NCBI GenBank assembly: GCA_032622095.1
Contig: CP136061.1
Coordinates: 64,547,127-64,611,126 of the forward strand
DNA length: 64,000 nt
Origin: Siphonodentalium dalli
Taxonomy: Eukaryota > Mollusca > Scaphopoda > Gadilida > Siphonodentaliidae
Reading direction: 5' to 3'
Shown: in pieces, positions 1 to 12,182 of the stretch
Numbering within the stretch: position 1 is the stretch's first letter
Layout: the number at the start of each line of letters is the position of its first letter
Notes under the pieces: model-generated
What the model saw: the letters and a program-made list of their open reading frames with translations, nothing else
Told to the model about the DNA's origin: nothing
Database searches by the model: none
Made by a program: the position numbers and the translations under genes

Positions 1-137
1 TAATCGGACCAAAGGTACGAACTGTAGCCCGTGCTAAAGGAAATTGTTGACGCATCACGCACACACGAACGCACACACGGACGACGGATACCAAGCTATG
101 GCAATAGCTCAAACTTTACAAAGTAAAGTTGAGCTAA
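1..137 (+). mobile_element. 3' end of a pearl-like (HINE) element, cut by the window edge
   Basis: The sequence opens inside the last core monomer and runs into a short microsatellite of the ACGG/CACA type. It ends in the family's 3' terminal hairpin, AGCTCAAACTTTAC followed by GTAAAGTTGAGCT. The same end occurs at 2934, 4827, 6711 and 26722. It is non-autonomous: no coding capacity is visible. The rest lies upstream of the window. Confidence 0.75.
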
Positions 138-144
138 TAAGTCA

Positions 145-287
145 ATAGGGAACATGATGCATTTCTGCAAGAAGCCGAGTACTGCCGAGTACTTTCTACC
201 TTAAAATCGTTGACCTGAAATTTATTTTTACAAATACTTGTATTGTATTGAATTTGAATGCTGATCATCACCAGTCCCAATCATAAT
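145..287 (+). repeat. Left part of a host interspersed repeat, copy 1
   Basis: Begins at AGGGAACATGATG and ends at CCAATCATAAT. It is homologous to 11071-11218. In the copy at 11 kb the sequence continues straight into AAACCCTCTTT; here that continuation appears only at 8609, after an 8.3-kb insertion. The repeat family was not recognised. Confidence 0.8.
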
Positions 288-3200
288 GAAAGTGTCAATG
301 ACACTGTAGCTCAACTTAGGTAGGGGAATAATTTAATGGTCGACAGTAAATGGAGGAATAGGAAAAGTGCTAATTGAAATGTCTAAGTAAGACTAGATGT
401 ACATGTCAATATCAACATTGATAACCGGTTTCATAATGATCGGATCAGGGATGTGGTGATTATGGTGTGCCAAAGGATTTATTGATGCAAAGAGTAAATT
501 CTAAAATGGCCAAAAAGACTTGTTCCCATCTACAGCCTTTTCAAATCTCATTATGATCTGATCAAAGGTATGACCTGTAGCCTGTGCCAATGGATTTAGT
601 CATGCAAAGAGTAAAATCCAAGATGGCTGCTGGCGGCCATGTTTTTCGGCTGAACGACCCCAAAATGACTCGTTTCCCATCTACATGTCATTGTTAACAT
701 ACATGACAAATTTCATGAAGTTCCGACCAAAGCTACGACCTGTAGCCCGCAACAAAGGATTTATTCATGCAAAGAGTAAAATCCAATATGGCTGCTGGCG
801 GACATGTTTTTTAGCCAAACGACCCCAAAATGACTCGTCCCATCTACATGTTAATATTAACATCCATGAAAATATCATGATGATCAGAATGAAAGTGTCA
901 ATGACACTGTAGCTCAACTTAGGTAGGGGAATAATTTAATGGTCGACAGTAAATGGAGGAATAGGAAAAGTGCTAATTGAAATGTCTAAGTAAGACTAGA
1001 TGTACATGCCAATATCAACATTCATAACAGGTTTCATATTGATCAGATCAGGGATGTGGTGATTATGGTGTGCCAAAGGATTTATTGATGCAAAGAGTAA
1101 ATTCTAAAATGGCCACCGGCAGCCATGTTTTTTTCCGAATTACCCCAAAATGACTTGTTCCCATCTACAGCCTTTACAAATCTCATAATGATCTGATCAA
1201 AGGTATGACCTGTAGCCTGTGCCAATGGATTTAGTCATGCAAAGAGTAAAATCCAAGATGGCTGCTGGCGGCCATGTTTTTCGGCTGAACGACCCCAAAA
1301 TGACTTGTTTCCCATCTACATGTCATTGTTAACATACATGACAAATTTCTTGAAGTTCCGACCAAAGCTACGACCTGTAGCCCGCACCAAAGGATTTATT
1401 CATGCAAAGAGTAAAATCAAATATGGCTGCTGGCGGACATGTTTTTTAGCCAAACGACCCCAAAATGACTCGTTCCCATCTACATGTTAATATTAACATC
1501 CATGATAAATATCATGATGATCAGACAAACAGTACGACCTGTAGCATGTGCCAATGGATTGAATTTTTAAATCCAAGATGGCTGCCAGCGGCCATGTTTT
1601 TTGGCCGTATGACCCCAAAATGACTCGTTCCCATATACATGTCAATATCAATATTCATGACAAATTTCATAAAGGTCAGACCAAAGGTACGACCTGTAAC
1701 CCGCGCCAAAGGATTTAGTCATTGAAAGAGTAAAATCCAAGATGGCTGCTGGCGGCCATGTTTTTTGGCCGAACGACCCCAAATCACTCGTTCCCATCTA
1801 CATGTCATTGTTAACATCCATGACAAATGTCATGAAGTTCTGACCAAAGCTACAACCTGTAGCCCGCGCCAAAGAATTTAGTCATGCAAAGAGTAAAATC
1901 CAAGATGGCTGCTGGCGGCCATGTTTTTTGGCTGAACGACCCCAAAATCACTCGTTCCCATCTACATGTCAATATTAACATCCATGACAAATTTCATGAT
2001 GATCAGACGAACAGCACGACCTGTAGCCCGCGCCAATGGATTGAATTTTTAAATCCAAAATGGCCACCAGCGGCCATGTTTTTTGGCTGAATGACCCCAA
2101 AATGACTCGTTCCCATCTACATGTCAATGTCAACATTCATGACAAAATTCATAAAGATCAGACCATAGGTACGACCTGTAGCCCGCGCCAAAGGATTTAG
2201 TCATGCAAAGAGTAAAATCCATGATGGCTGCTGGCGGCCATGTTTTTAGGCCGAACAACCCCAAAATCACTCGTTCCCATCTACATGTCATTGTTAACAT
2301 CCATGACAAATTTCATGAAGTTCTGATCAAAACTACGACCTGTAGCCTGCGCCAAAGGATTTAGTCATGCAAAGAGTAAAATCCAAGATGGCTGCTGGCG
2401 GCCATATTTTTTGGCCGAACAACCCCAAAATCACTCGTTCCCTTCTACATGTCATTGTTAACATCCATGACAAATTTCATGAAGTTCCGATCAAAACTAC
2501 GACCTGTAGCCTGCGCCAAATGATTTAGTCATGCAAAGAGTAAAATCCAAGATGGCTGCTGACGGACATGTTTTTTGGCCGAACGACCCCAAAATGACTC
2601 GTTCCCATCTACATGTCAATATTAACATCCATGACAAATTTCATTATGATCAAACGAACAGTACGACCTGTAGCCCGCGCCAATGGATTGAATTTTGAAA
2701 TCCAAGATGGCCACCAGCGGCCATGTTTTTTGGCCGAATGACCCCAAAATGACTCGTTCCCATCTACATGTCAATGTCAACATTCATGCAAAATTTCATA
2801 AAGATCAGACCAAAGGTACGACCTGTAGCCCGCGCCAAAGGAAATTGTTGACGGACACACGGACACACGGCCACACGGACGACGGACGCCAAGCCATGGC
2901 AATAGCTCAAACTTACAAAAGTAAGTTGAGCTAAGAACAGTACGACCTGTAGCCCGTGCCAATGAATTGAATTTTGAAATCCAAGATGGCTGCCAGCGGC
3001 CATGTTTTTTGGCCGTATGACCCCAAAATGACTCGTTCCCATATACATGTCAATATCAATATTCATGACAAATTTCATAAAGGTCAGACCAAAGGTACGA
3101 CCTGTAACCCGCGCCAAAGGACTTAGTCATGCAAAGAGTAAAATCCAAGATGGCTGCTGGCGGCCATCTTTTTTGGCCGAACGACCCCAAAATCACTCGT

Positions 3201-6200
3201 TCCCATCTACATGTCATTGTTAACATCCCTGACAAATTTCATGAAGTTCTGACCAAAGCTACAACCTGTAGCCCGCGCCAAAGAATTTAGTCATGCAAAG
3301 AGTAAAATCCAAGATGGCTGCTGGCGGCCATGTTTTTTGGCTGAACAACCCCAAAATCACTCGTTCCCATCTACATGTCAATATTAACATCCATGACAAA
3401 TTTCATGATGATCAGACGAACAGCACGACCTGTAGCCCGCGCCAATGGATTGAATTTTGAAATCCAAAATGGCCACCAGCGGCCATGTTTTTTGGCCGAA
3501 TGACCCCAAAATGACTCGTTCCCATATGCATGTCAATGTCAACATTAATGACAAAATTCATAAAGATCAGACCATAGGTACGACCTGTAACCCGCGCTAA
3601 AGGATTTAGTCATGCAAAGAGTAAAATCCATGATGGCTGCTGGCGGCCATGTTTTTTGGCCGAACGACCCCAAAATGACTCGTTCCCATCTACATGTCAA
3701 TATTAACAACCACGACAAATTTCATAATGATCAGACGAACAGTACGACCTGTAGCCCGCGCCAATGGATTGAATTTTGAAATCCAAAATGGCCACCAGCG
3801 GCCATGTTTTTTGGCCGAATGACCCCAAAATGACTCGTTCCCATCTACATGTCAATGTCAACATTCATGACAAATTTCATAAAGATCAGACCAAAGGTAC
3901 GACCTGTAGCCCGCGCCAAAGGATTTAGTCATGCAAAGAGTAAAATCCAAGATGGCTGCTGGCGGCCATGTTTTTTGGCCGAACAACCCCAAAATCACTC
4001 GTTCCCATCTACATGTCATTGTTAACATCCATTACAAATTTCATGAAGTTCCGATCAAAACTACGACCTGTAGCCTGCGCCAAATGATTTAGTCATGCAA
4101 AGAGTAAAATCCAAGATGGCTGCTGACGGCCATGTTTTTTGGGCCGAACGACCCCAAAATGACTCGTTCCCATCTACATGTCAATGTCAACATTCATGAC
4201 AAATTTCATAAAGATCAGACCAAAGGTACGACCTGTAGCCCGCGCCAAAGGATTTAGTCATGCAAAGAGTAAAATCCAAGATGGCTGCTGGTGGCCATGT
4301 TTTTTGGCCGAACAACCCCAAAATCACTCGTTCCCATCTACATGTCATTGTTAACATCCATTACAAATTTCATGAAGTTCCGATCAAAACTACGACCTGT
4401 AGCCTGCGCCAAATGATTTAGTCATGCAAAGAGTAAAATCCAAGATGGCTGCTGACGGCCATGTTTTTTGGCCGAACGACCCCAAAATGACTCTTTCCCA
4501 TCTACATGTCAATATTAACATCCATGACAAATTTCATGATGATCAAACGAACAGTACGACCTGTAGCCCGCGCCAATGGATTGAATTTTGAAATCCAAGA
4601 TGGCCACCAGCGGCCATGTTTTTTGGCCGAATGACCCCAAAATGACTCGTTCCCATCTACATGTCAATGTCAACATTCATGCAAAATTTCATAAAGATCA
4701 GACCAAAGGTACGACCTGTAGCCCGCGCCAAAGGAAATTGTTGACGGACACACGGACACACGGCCACACGGACGACGGACGCCAAGCCATGGCAATAGCT
4801 CAAACTTACAAAAGTAAGTTGAGCTAAGAACAGTACGACCTGTAGCCCGTGCCAATGAATTGAATTTTGAAATCCAAGATGGCTGCCAGCGGCCATGTTT
4901 TTTGGCCGTATGACCCCAAAATGACTCGTTCCCATATACATGTCAATATCAATATTCATGACAAATTTCATAAAGGTCAGACCAAAGGTACGACCTGTAA
5001 CCCGCGCCAAAGGACTTAGTCATGCAAAGAGTAAAATCCAAGATGGCTGCTGGCGGCCATCTTTTTTGGCCGAACGACCCCAAAATCACTCGTTCCCATC
5101 TACATGTCATTGTTAACATCCCTGACAAATTTCATGAAGTTCTGACCAAAGCTACAACCTGTAGCCCGCGCCAAAGAATTTAGTCATGCAAAGAGTAAAA
5201 TCCAAGATGGCTGCTGGCGGCCATGTTTTTTGGCTGAACAACCCCAAAATCACTCGTTCCCATCTACATGTCAATATTAACATCCATGACAAATTTCATG
5301 ATGATCAGACGAACAGCACGACCTGTAGCCCGCGCCAATGGATTGAATTTTGAAATCCAAAATGGCCACCAGCGGCCATGTTTTTTGGCCGAATGACCCC
5401 AAAATGACTCGTTCCCATATGCATGTCAATGTCAACATTCATGACAAATTTCATAAAGATCAGACCAAAGGTACGACCTGTAGCCCGCGCCAAAGGATTT
5501 AGTCATGCAAAGAGTAAAATCCAAGATGGCTGCTGGCGGCCATGTTTTTTGGCCGAACAACCCCAAAATCACTCGTTCCCATCTACATGTCATTGTTAAC
5601 ATCCATTACAAATTTCATGAAGTTCCGATCAAAACTACGACCTGTAGCCTGCGCCAAATGATTTAGTCATGCAAAGAGTAAAATCCAAGATGGCTGCTGA
5701 CGGCCATGTTTTTTGGCCGAACGACCCCAAAATGACTCGTTCCCATCTACATGTCAATATTAACATCCATGACAAATTTCATGATGATCAAACGAACAGC
5801 ACGACCTGTAGCCCGCGCCAATGGATTGAATTTTTAAATCCAAAATGGCCACCAGCGGCCATGTTTTTTGGCTGAATGACCCCAAAATGACTCGTTCCCA
5901 TCTACATGTCAATGTCAACACTCATGACAAAATTCATAAAGATCAGACCATAGGTACGACCTGTAGCCCGCGCCAAAGGATTTAGTCATGCAAAGAGTAA
6001 AATCCATGATGGCTGCTGGCGGCCATGTTTTTAGGCCGAACAACCCCAAAATCACTCGTTCCCATCTACATGTCATTGTTAACATCCATGACAAATTTCA
6101 TGAAGTTCTGATCAAAACTACGACCTGTAGCCTGCGCCAAAGGATTTAGTCATGCAAAGAGTAAAATCCAAGATGGCTGCTGGCGGCCATATTTTTTGGC

Positions 6201-6711
6201 CGAACAACCCCAAAATCACTCGTTCCCTTCTACATGTCATTGTTAACATCCATGACAAATTTCATGAAGTTCCGATCAAAACTACGACCTGTAGCCTGCG
6301 CCAAATGATTTAGTCATGCAAAGAGTAAAATCCAAGATGGCTGCTGACGGACATGTTTTTTGGCCGAACGACCCCAAAATGACTCGTTCCCATCTACATG
6401 TCAATATTAACATCCATGACAAATTTCATTATGATCAAACGAACAGTACGACCTGTAGCCCGCGCCAATGGATTGAATTTTGAAATCCAAGATGGCCACC
6501 AGCGGCCATGTTTTTTGGCCGAATGACCCCAAAATGACTCGTTCCCATCTACATGTCAATGTCAACATTCATGCAAAATTTCATAAAGATCAGACCAAAG
6601 GTACGACCTGTAGCCCGCGCCAAAGGAAATTGTTGACGGACACACGCACACACGGACGACGGACGCCAAGCCATGGCAATAGCTCAAACTTACAAAAGTA
6701 AGTTGAGCTAA
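288..6711 (+). mobile_element. Pearl-like (HINE) tandem array with three 3' ends
   Basis: The 5' end is GAAAGTGTCAATGACAC, with a second 5' leader at 891 from a ~0.6-kb tandem duplication. The body consists of ~162-bp monomers, alternately carrying GATTTAGTCATGCAAAG and GGATTGAATTTTGAAATCC. Each contains AAGATGGCTGCTGGCGGCC and a TACGACCTGTAGCC motif. Three blocks, at about 1530-2934, 2935-4827 and 4828-6711, each finish with the CGGACGACGGACGCC microsatellite and the AAGTTGAGCTAA hairpin. The last two blocks are nearly identical and ~1.89 kb long; the first lacks about three monomers. Short ORFs on both strands repeat with the monomers and are not genes. The architecture matches pearl/CvA elements of bivalves, which are related to Helentrons. 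Confidence 0.8.
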
Positions 6712-8608
6712 TAAAAGGTCGGCCGACCACAGTGTCCCCCGACAACGTGGCAAGTCGATGGCCGCTTTGTTAAAGAAATTAAAAAAAATGTCGATGGCTG
6801 CTTTGTTAAAGAAATTAAAAAAAATGTTGAAATGTTCCGAAGTCGAAAGGGTTAATAATTCCGTAAAAAAAATATTTTTCCGTCTTCTATATACATGTTG
6901 CACATCTGCAATATGTGGGTAACAATACTCTGAAGTTTCAATTATCTACGATCAAAACTGTTGGAGGAGTTGATTACACCATGAAGGTACCCTCATACAG
7001 AAAATTATAAAAAAGAATTTCAAAGTCGAAAGGCCCATAACTCTGGGAAAAATCATTGGATCAAACTCAAATTCGAACTTGACCTGTATTTTGATATGAA
7101 CGACCCACAAAAAACAGAATTTCCAATTAAACAATCCAAACTTGAGTTATCATCCGGAAACCAAGAAAAAACAAGCAAAATTGAATTTTCTAAGTCGAAA
7201 AGCCCATAACTCTGAGAAAAATCATCGGATCAAACTCAAATTCAAACTTGACCTGTATTTTGATATCAATGACTCACAAAATAACGGGATTTTCAATTGA
7301 ACAGTCCAAACTTGAGTTATCATCCGGAAACCAAAGAAAAAAAAAGGAAATTGAATTTTCTAAGTAGAAAAAAGTCCATAACTCTAGGAAAAATCATCGG
7401 ATCAAACTCAAATTCGAAATCAACCTGTATCTTGATATGACTGATCCACACAAAAACGGTATTTGCAATTAAACGATCCAAACTTGAGATATCATCCGTT
7501 AACCGAAAAAGTGAAAAATTTTCTAAGTAAAAAAAAAGTTGAAATAAAAGGTCGGTAGACCTCATGTCCACCTCTAAGCGTCGGCTTGATACGACCGTTG
7601 TTTGCGCATAAAAACCTGTCTTTAGTGCTAGTAAACCTACATACCAATTTAATTTCATTCAGTACACATTTACTAAAGTTATCATCCGGAAACCTCAAAT
7701 TGGCAAAAAATTTAAGTAAAAAGGGACATAACTCTGGTGAAAATTGGCGGGCGGAACCCGAATTCGAACTTGACCTGTGTTTTGCTGGGAGAAAGACACA
7801 TACCAAATCTGATTAACTCTACTAAAGTTATCATCCGGATACCAACTTTTGGGGTTTTATATGTCGGGTCGGCGGACAAAAAAGGGCCATAACTCTCGCA
7901 TAAATTATCGGATTAAACCGAAATATTCGAACTGTATTTTGATATAAGTAATCCACAAAAAAAAAGGTTTTGCATATAAACAATCCAAAATCAAGTTATC
8001 ATCCGGAAACCAAAAAACAGAAGGAAAACTGAATTTTCTATGTCGAAAAAGGGGCATAACTCTGCCAAAAATGGTCGGGCAGAACCCAAGTTCGAACTTG
8101 ACCTGTGTTTTGCTGGGAGAACGTAATATACCAAATTTGGTTTGAATCCGATTAACTCTACTAAAGTTATCATCCGGAAACCAACTTGCAGGGTAAAAAA
8201 AGGGGCATAACTCTGGTGAAAATTGGCGGACGGAACCAGAATTGGAACTTGACCTGTTTTTTCTGCTAGTAAACCCACATACCAAATTTAATTTAATTTG
8301 GTTCACTCTAACTAAAGTTATCATCCGGAAACCTCGGACGCACGTGCTGATTATAATAGTCCTCCGAACCTGTTGGGGACAAAAAGGAAATAACTCCATA
8401 AATGAACATCGGATCAAGCCCAGAATTGCAGATCACATGTGTGCTTGGTTGAGACACCTACATACCAAGTTTCAATCAAATCGGAATTATCATTACTGGA
8501 GTTATAACTCCGGACGGACGGATGCAGAGGACGCACGGACACACGGGACGCACGGACGGACAGAGCTGATTACAATAGTCCCCCGAAAATAAATTTTACG
8601 GGGGACAA
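6711..8608 (+). mobile_element. Second HINE family (HINE2), composite copy
   Basis: The 5' end, AATAAAAGGTCGGCCGACC followed by GTGTCCCCCGAC, abuts the pearl-like 3' end. A second 5' end of the same type lies at 7543. The interior has repeated monomers containing GGCATAACTCTG, AAACTTGACCTGT and GTTATCATCCGGAAACC. A CGGACGGACGG-rich tract precedes the 3' hairpin, where AGTCCCCCG pairs with CGGGGGACA at 8579-8607. The same ends recur at 12183-12953, at 26955-27409 (minus strand) and, degraded, at 19.7 and 21.7 kb. No coding region is seen. The Helentron relationship is inferred from structure. Confidence 0.7.
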
Positions 8609-9068
8609 TAAACCCTCTTTATAAATACAATGCAACTTTAACGGTTTTAGCTCGCTTTGTATGATGATGCGTTGCCACAATCTGGTAATATTTGATTGGT
8701 TGGGTACGATATTAGCCAAGTATGTTTATTTGACTATATTTGTTCCTGGGGTCATTAAACGACCGACTATGGACTGATACTGATAATAGTGTGCAACTCT
8801 ATCCATAAAATCAATGTTTAATTACAATAACTTTGTCTCATATCAGAATTAGTAATCAGAATCAGATCTGGTAAGATTTGATTCGAAGATTTGATTCGAA
8901 TCGATATCATCCGGCCCTTTCAATTTGAGCGCAAACCTCCGATTTGCCAGGCTCTATCAGTATGATACATCATTTTTGTTCTTTTTGCCAGCAAGGCGGA
9001 AAATTTTCAGGGTCGCCCTAAAAAATATAGGGTTGGTCGAGAAACCAAAACCACAACACTTTTTTTCT
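8609..9068 (+). repeat. Right part of the host interspersed repeat, copy 1
   Basis: Starts TAAACCCTCTTTATAAAT and is homologous to 11217-11702. Shared landmarks are the TTTGATTCGA-rich stretch, GCCAGGCTCTATC and the CAGCAAGGCGGAAAA motif. It continues the sequence that breaks off at 287. The distal end runs directly into the minus-strand exon copy at 9109-9252. Confidence 0.8.
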
Positions 9069-9108
9069 TTGAGCTGAGCAATGAAATACATAAAACATGT
9101 TAACTCAT

Positions 9109-9252
9109 GTTGTTCACAGCTAGAACCAAGCCTGTAGAACCCATCACTGCATTGACAGGTGTAGTAATGATAGTATGGCTTACATGCAGTATGAGTTCCA
9201 GCACATTGGTCACCGGGTCCTTTATTTGTACAGGAGCTATAAAAGAACATCT
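9109..9252 (-). CDS. EB/EGF-like module exon, donor lost
   Basis: A 144-bp exon reading CTNKGPGDQCAGTHTAC..CQCSDGFYRLGSSC, with six cysteines spaced C-x8-C-x6-C-x8-C-x1-C-x10-C. This resembles the EB module of invertebrate secreted or scavenger-receptor-like proteins. The acceptor, TTGTTCAG on the minus strand, is intact. At the expected donor, minus strand AACAAC|ATGAGT, the GT has become AT. The paralogous exon at 13699-13845 keeps GTGAGT. Without splicing, the frame continues through repeat-derived sequence to a stop at 8957. It may be a terminal exon by read-through, or a decaying copy. A ligand or cellular role cannot be read from this sequence. Confidence 0.5.
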
Positions 9253-9408
9253 CTGAACAAGAATAAAGTCAGTATCATATCACTCAGTGTCAGAGAGTCT
9301 GATGTAGTTATCTAATGCTGAATGTTTTATTCTGTATCATAGAAGATCATATCCCATATACAAACAAATTTAAAATGTCAAAATGAATCTGTATGTTAAT
9401 TAACTTAC

Positions 9409-9561
9409 GTTGTACACAGTTTGAGCCAAGCCTATAGTATCCTTCTCTGCACTGACATGTATAGTAATTCTGGTTATTCTCCGATTGAATGCAGGCAGTA
9501 TCAGTTCCAGCACACTGGTCACTGGGTTCATTATTGGTGCAGGATTCACCAAAGTTTTTCT
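9409..9561 (-). CDS. EB/EGF-like module exon
   Basis: A 153-bp exon, exactly 51 codons, so it can be added or skipped without a frame change. The peptide starts EKNFGESCTNNEPSDQCAG and has six cysteines spaced C-x8-C-x6-C-x11-C-x1-C-x10-C, ending GSNCVQ. The minus-strand acceptor is TTTATTCAG|AG and the donor is CAAC|GTAAGT. The exon ends in phase 1. It pairs with 9109-9252 in a unit that is duplicated, with only scattered differences, at 13699-14155. A secreted or extracellular cysteine-rich repeat protein is the likely context. Gene identity is unknown. Confidence 0.6.
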
Positions 9562-9682
9562 CTGAATAAAGAATAGAGTTAGAATCATCAATAAAATCAG
9601 ATATACATCTAATTAACACTAAATTGGTTAACAGTTCCTATATATAACATTACAACATCTAACTCAGAAGATATAGTTTGCA

Positions 9683-10487
9683 TTCTGTGAGCTCGCATTT
9701 TTGAAAAATAAGTGCATAAAAGCTGATGCCATGATCACGATTTATATTGTGTGTGTTTGTTTTGCACTCGGAAAAGAGCGGATGCGTGTACAATGTACTT
9801 ACAATAATTTGTATCCAGTAACAAACTTCCGTAATTTGTACCTGTGTGTAGAGCCTGGCGAAGCTTTGAGATTGGATTTGATTCGATATACTCCCGATGA
9901 TTTGATTCGATTTGATATCAGTCGGCCGATTCGGAACCAAACGAATCTCAAGATAATCAAATATTGCGTGGGAACATTGTTCCATTTTAACGTTGACATC
10001 GGAGAAGTTCTGTCAAATGACAACAGATAAGAAAGTTACTCCTCTTTCATACAGAATTGAACGAGTAACCCATTTCATGATTCATCTTCCAGTTACACGC
10101 TCCAAACTTTTTAAAACGAACCAAATGTTTTAGTTTTCTAAATAACTGTGTTTTAGGTTCTTCTCAGTTGTTGTCAAAGTGAAGACATTGGCACACATCA
10201 TGTTAAAATCTTATTCGTTGACGAAATTAAACTATCCAGTTGACAGTTTATTCTCCCAATAATATTCATTGTGATAACTGCATTCCTGATTCTCAGAGAT
10301 AGCGAGCATCATCGCAGGCATGGCACAATACAATACATATATTCATACTGACAGTTTCATCAACATTAGGTCAAATGTTTTGTGGGAAAATCTGGAGTTT
10401 GGTAATAAATATTTCAAATAAAGCAGGTCCTAACAACTGATTCAAGTACCCTTAATATCCTACTCGCTATAGAAATATAAGTCAACT
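9683..10487. other. Unrecognised AT-rich stretch
   Basis: Contains short TTTGATTCGAT runs at about 9870-9925, similar to those in the host repeat at 8860-8910. It has ORFs up to ~109 codons on both strands with no recognisable domain. No RNA gene or promoter could be supported. Confidence 0.3.
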
Positions 10488-10705
10488 AGCAGGTGACCCG
10501 ACTTCGTCCGGACTTTGACCTTGAATTGACAATTTTGAAGGTCAAGGTCAGGTCAGAGTCACGATTTGACCCGTCCAAAACACTCCCTGGACAAAATTAC
10601 CTGTAGGTATCAAATTTCGTCGAAATCCGTCCAGCAGTTTTCCCGGCCATAGCTAACAGACAAACAAACAGACAGAAGTCCCAAAATATATATTAGATCC
10701 TTTGT
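10488..10705 (+). mobile_element. LINE/SINE-like 3' fragment with GACC-rich body
   Basis: Runs from CAGGTGACCCGACTTCGTCC to a tail of repeated CAGACAAACAGACAG and ATATATATTAGAT. Such a tail resembles 3' ends of RTE-type non-LTR elements. The body (GAAGGTCAAGGTCAGGTC, then ATCAAATTTCGTCGAAATCC) matches, inverted, the tandem repeat at 62915-63475. No reverse transcriptase is present. Confidence 0.45.
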
Positions 10706-10710
10706 GGGTA

Positions 10711-10984
10711 CCCGTTTCAAGGTGAGGGTCACCTCGGGCGGAAAAACTGACCCGATGAAAATCTCCCCCATTCCCAGGAACCCCTAAGTACGAACATAGA
10801 ATCAGACAACACGCTCATGTCTGTACACAGACACAACACGCTCATGTCTGGACACATACACGCTCTTTATCAACGACACTGCGGATATGAATTCCCATTG
10901 CGGTGGCGGGGGAATTGAGAAGGAGTGCTCTGACATTCTCAGAAGCGGTGCGATGACACTTCATCTGGGATTTTACCCTTAGAT
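10711..10984. other. Unrecognised spacer between two related tails
   Basis: Holds a small direct repeat, ACACGCTCATGTCTG, twice at about 10811-10850. No gene or hairpin of note. It may be the interior of a composite retroelement bounded by the two ATATATTAGAT tails. Confidence 0.25.
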
Positions 10985-11070
10985 AGGAAGTTTGGGCTCA
11001 ATCCGTCGGGCAGTTTTCCCGGCCATAGCTAACAGACAAACAGACAGAAGTCCCAATATATATATTAGAT
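10985..11070 (+). mobile_element. Second LINE/SINE-like 3' tail
   Basis: CAGTTTTCCCGGCCATAGC and the CAGACAAACAGACAG...ATATATATTAGAT tail repeat those ending at 10705. The fragment is 5'-truncated and abuts the host repeat at 11071. Confidence 0.45.
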
Positions 11071-11702
11071 AGGGAACATGATGAATTTTTGCGAATAGCC
11101 GAGTACTGCCCAGTGCCAACATAATGTAAACTTCGAACTTAAAATGGCCAACCTGATATTACAAATACTTGTATTATATTGACTTTGCCTGCTGACCATC
11201 ACCAGTCCCAATCATAATAAACCCTCTTTGTAAATACAATGCAACTTTAACGGTTTTAGCCAGCTTTGAATGATGATGTGTTGCCACTATCTAGTAATAT
11301 TCGATTGGTTGGGTACGATATTAGCCAGGTACGTTTATTTGACTAATATTTTTTCCCTGGAGATAATCTCATGTGGTGAATTTATCATTAAACGTACGAC
11401 TTCGGACTGATACCTGAATGGTGTGCAACTTCTATCCATAAAATCGTTGTTTAATTACAATAAATTTGTCACATCTCAGAATTAGTAATCAGAATCAGAT
11501 TTGGTAAGATTTGATTCGACATCATTTGGCCGATTTGATTCGAGATTCGATTCGAGCGCAAACTGATGATTCGCCAGGCTCTATCGGTATGATACAGGGT
11601 TTTTTCCTTTTGCCAGCAAGGCGGAAAAATGTTTAGGATCGCACTCAAACAATAAAGGGTCGGTCGAGAAACCCAAACCACAACATTTTTTTTTCTTTGA
11701 CC
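11071..11702 (+). repeat. Host interspersed repeat, uninterrupted copy 2
   Basis: Homologous to 145-287 joined to 8609-9068. Here CCAATCATAATAAACCCTC at 11207-11225 is continuous. This copy shows the sequence before insertion at the site that carries the 8.3-kb block in copy 1. No coding sequence is recognised. Confidence 0.8.
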
Positions 11703-12182
11703 TAAGGCCATAGGAAGTTGATTCTCTGTTTCTCAGACACCGCCGCCCCCCGAAAAAATACGCCGCTGGGTACTTTTTATAGCCTACCAAAAATAAAAAG
11801 TATAATTCATCCCGCCGCTCGCAATCCGTGAAGTTCGCAATCGACCATTGTTAACAGGTGTGGATAAAGAGGCGCAACTCTATCTCATAATTCCAATCTT
11901 TTAATAGATCGAACAAGCCGATGTCCGGAATCTTGATCGAACGCGCCCGATCTACTTCCGCTAAAACAATGGTTGTAATTCTGAATGTTTGCGTGTGGGA
12001 CGGCAACAAATATCTTATCCCCTGGACTATAGTGAGTGTTGAGATCGATGAAACATGTCGGAATTTATCCGGTGGTAAAAAATGCAAGTAAATGGATAGT
12101 AATAATATTCTATTTGCATATCCATGAGTGCAAAGAGTTCATTCGACTATTTTATTTTATTTCAACTATTAAAAGAATATCA
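11703..12182. other. Unrecognised stretch with a short inverted match
   Basis: 11703-11746 (AAGTTGATTCTCTGTTTCTC) matches 13628-13670 in inverse orientation over ~40 bp. The rest has no recognisable gene or repeat. Confidence 0.3.

Larger units (their letters stand above)
9070..9682 (-). repeat. Duplicated two-exon gene segment, copy A
   Basis: The segment from AGCAATGAAATACATAAAAC to CTAACTCAGAAGATATAG recurs at 13670-14271 in the same orientation, exons and introns included. Outside these limits the two copies share no further obvious sequence, so this is a local segmental duplication of part of the EB-module gene. Confidence 0.75.

Noticed and set aside
2764-5010. Identical 117-codon minus-strand ORFs at 2764-3117 and 4657-5010
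   Set aside because: They span the 3' end and next monomers of the pearl-like array and are identical only because the 1.89-kb block is duplicated.
288-6711. Tandem protein-coding family based on the MAAGGHVFWPNDPKMTRS-like frame
   Set aside because: The frame is repeatedly broken by stops and length changes between monomers, and both strands are equally open.
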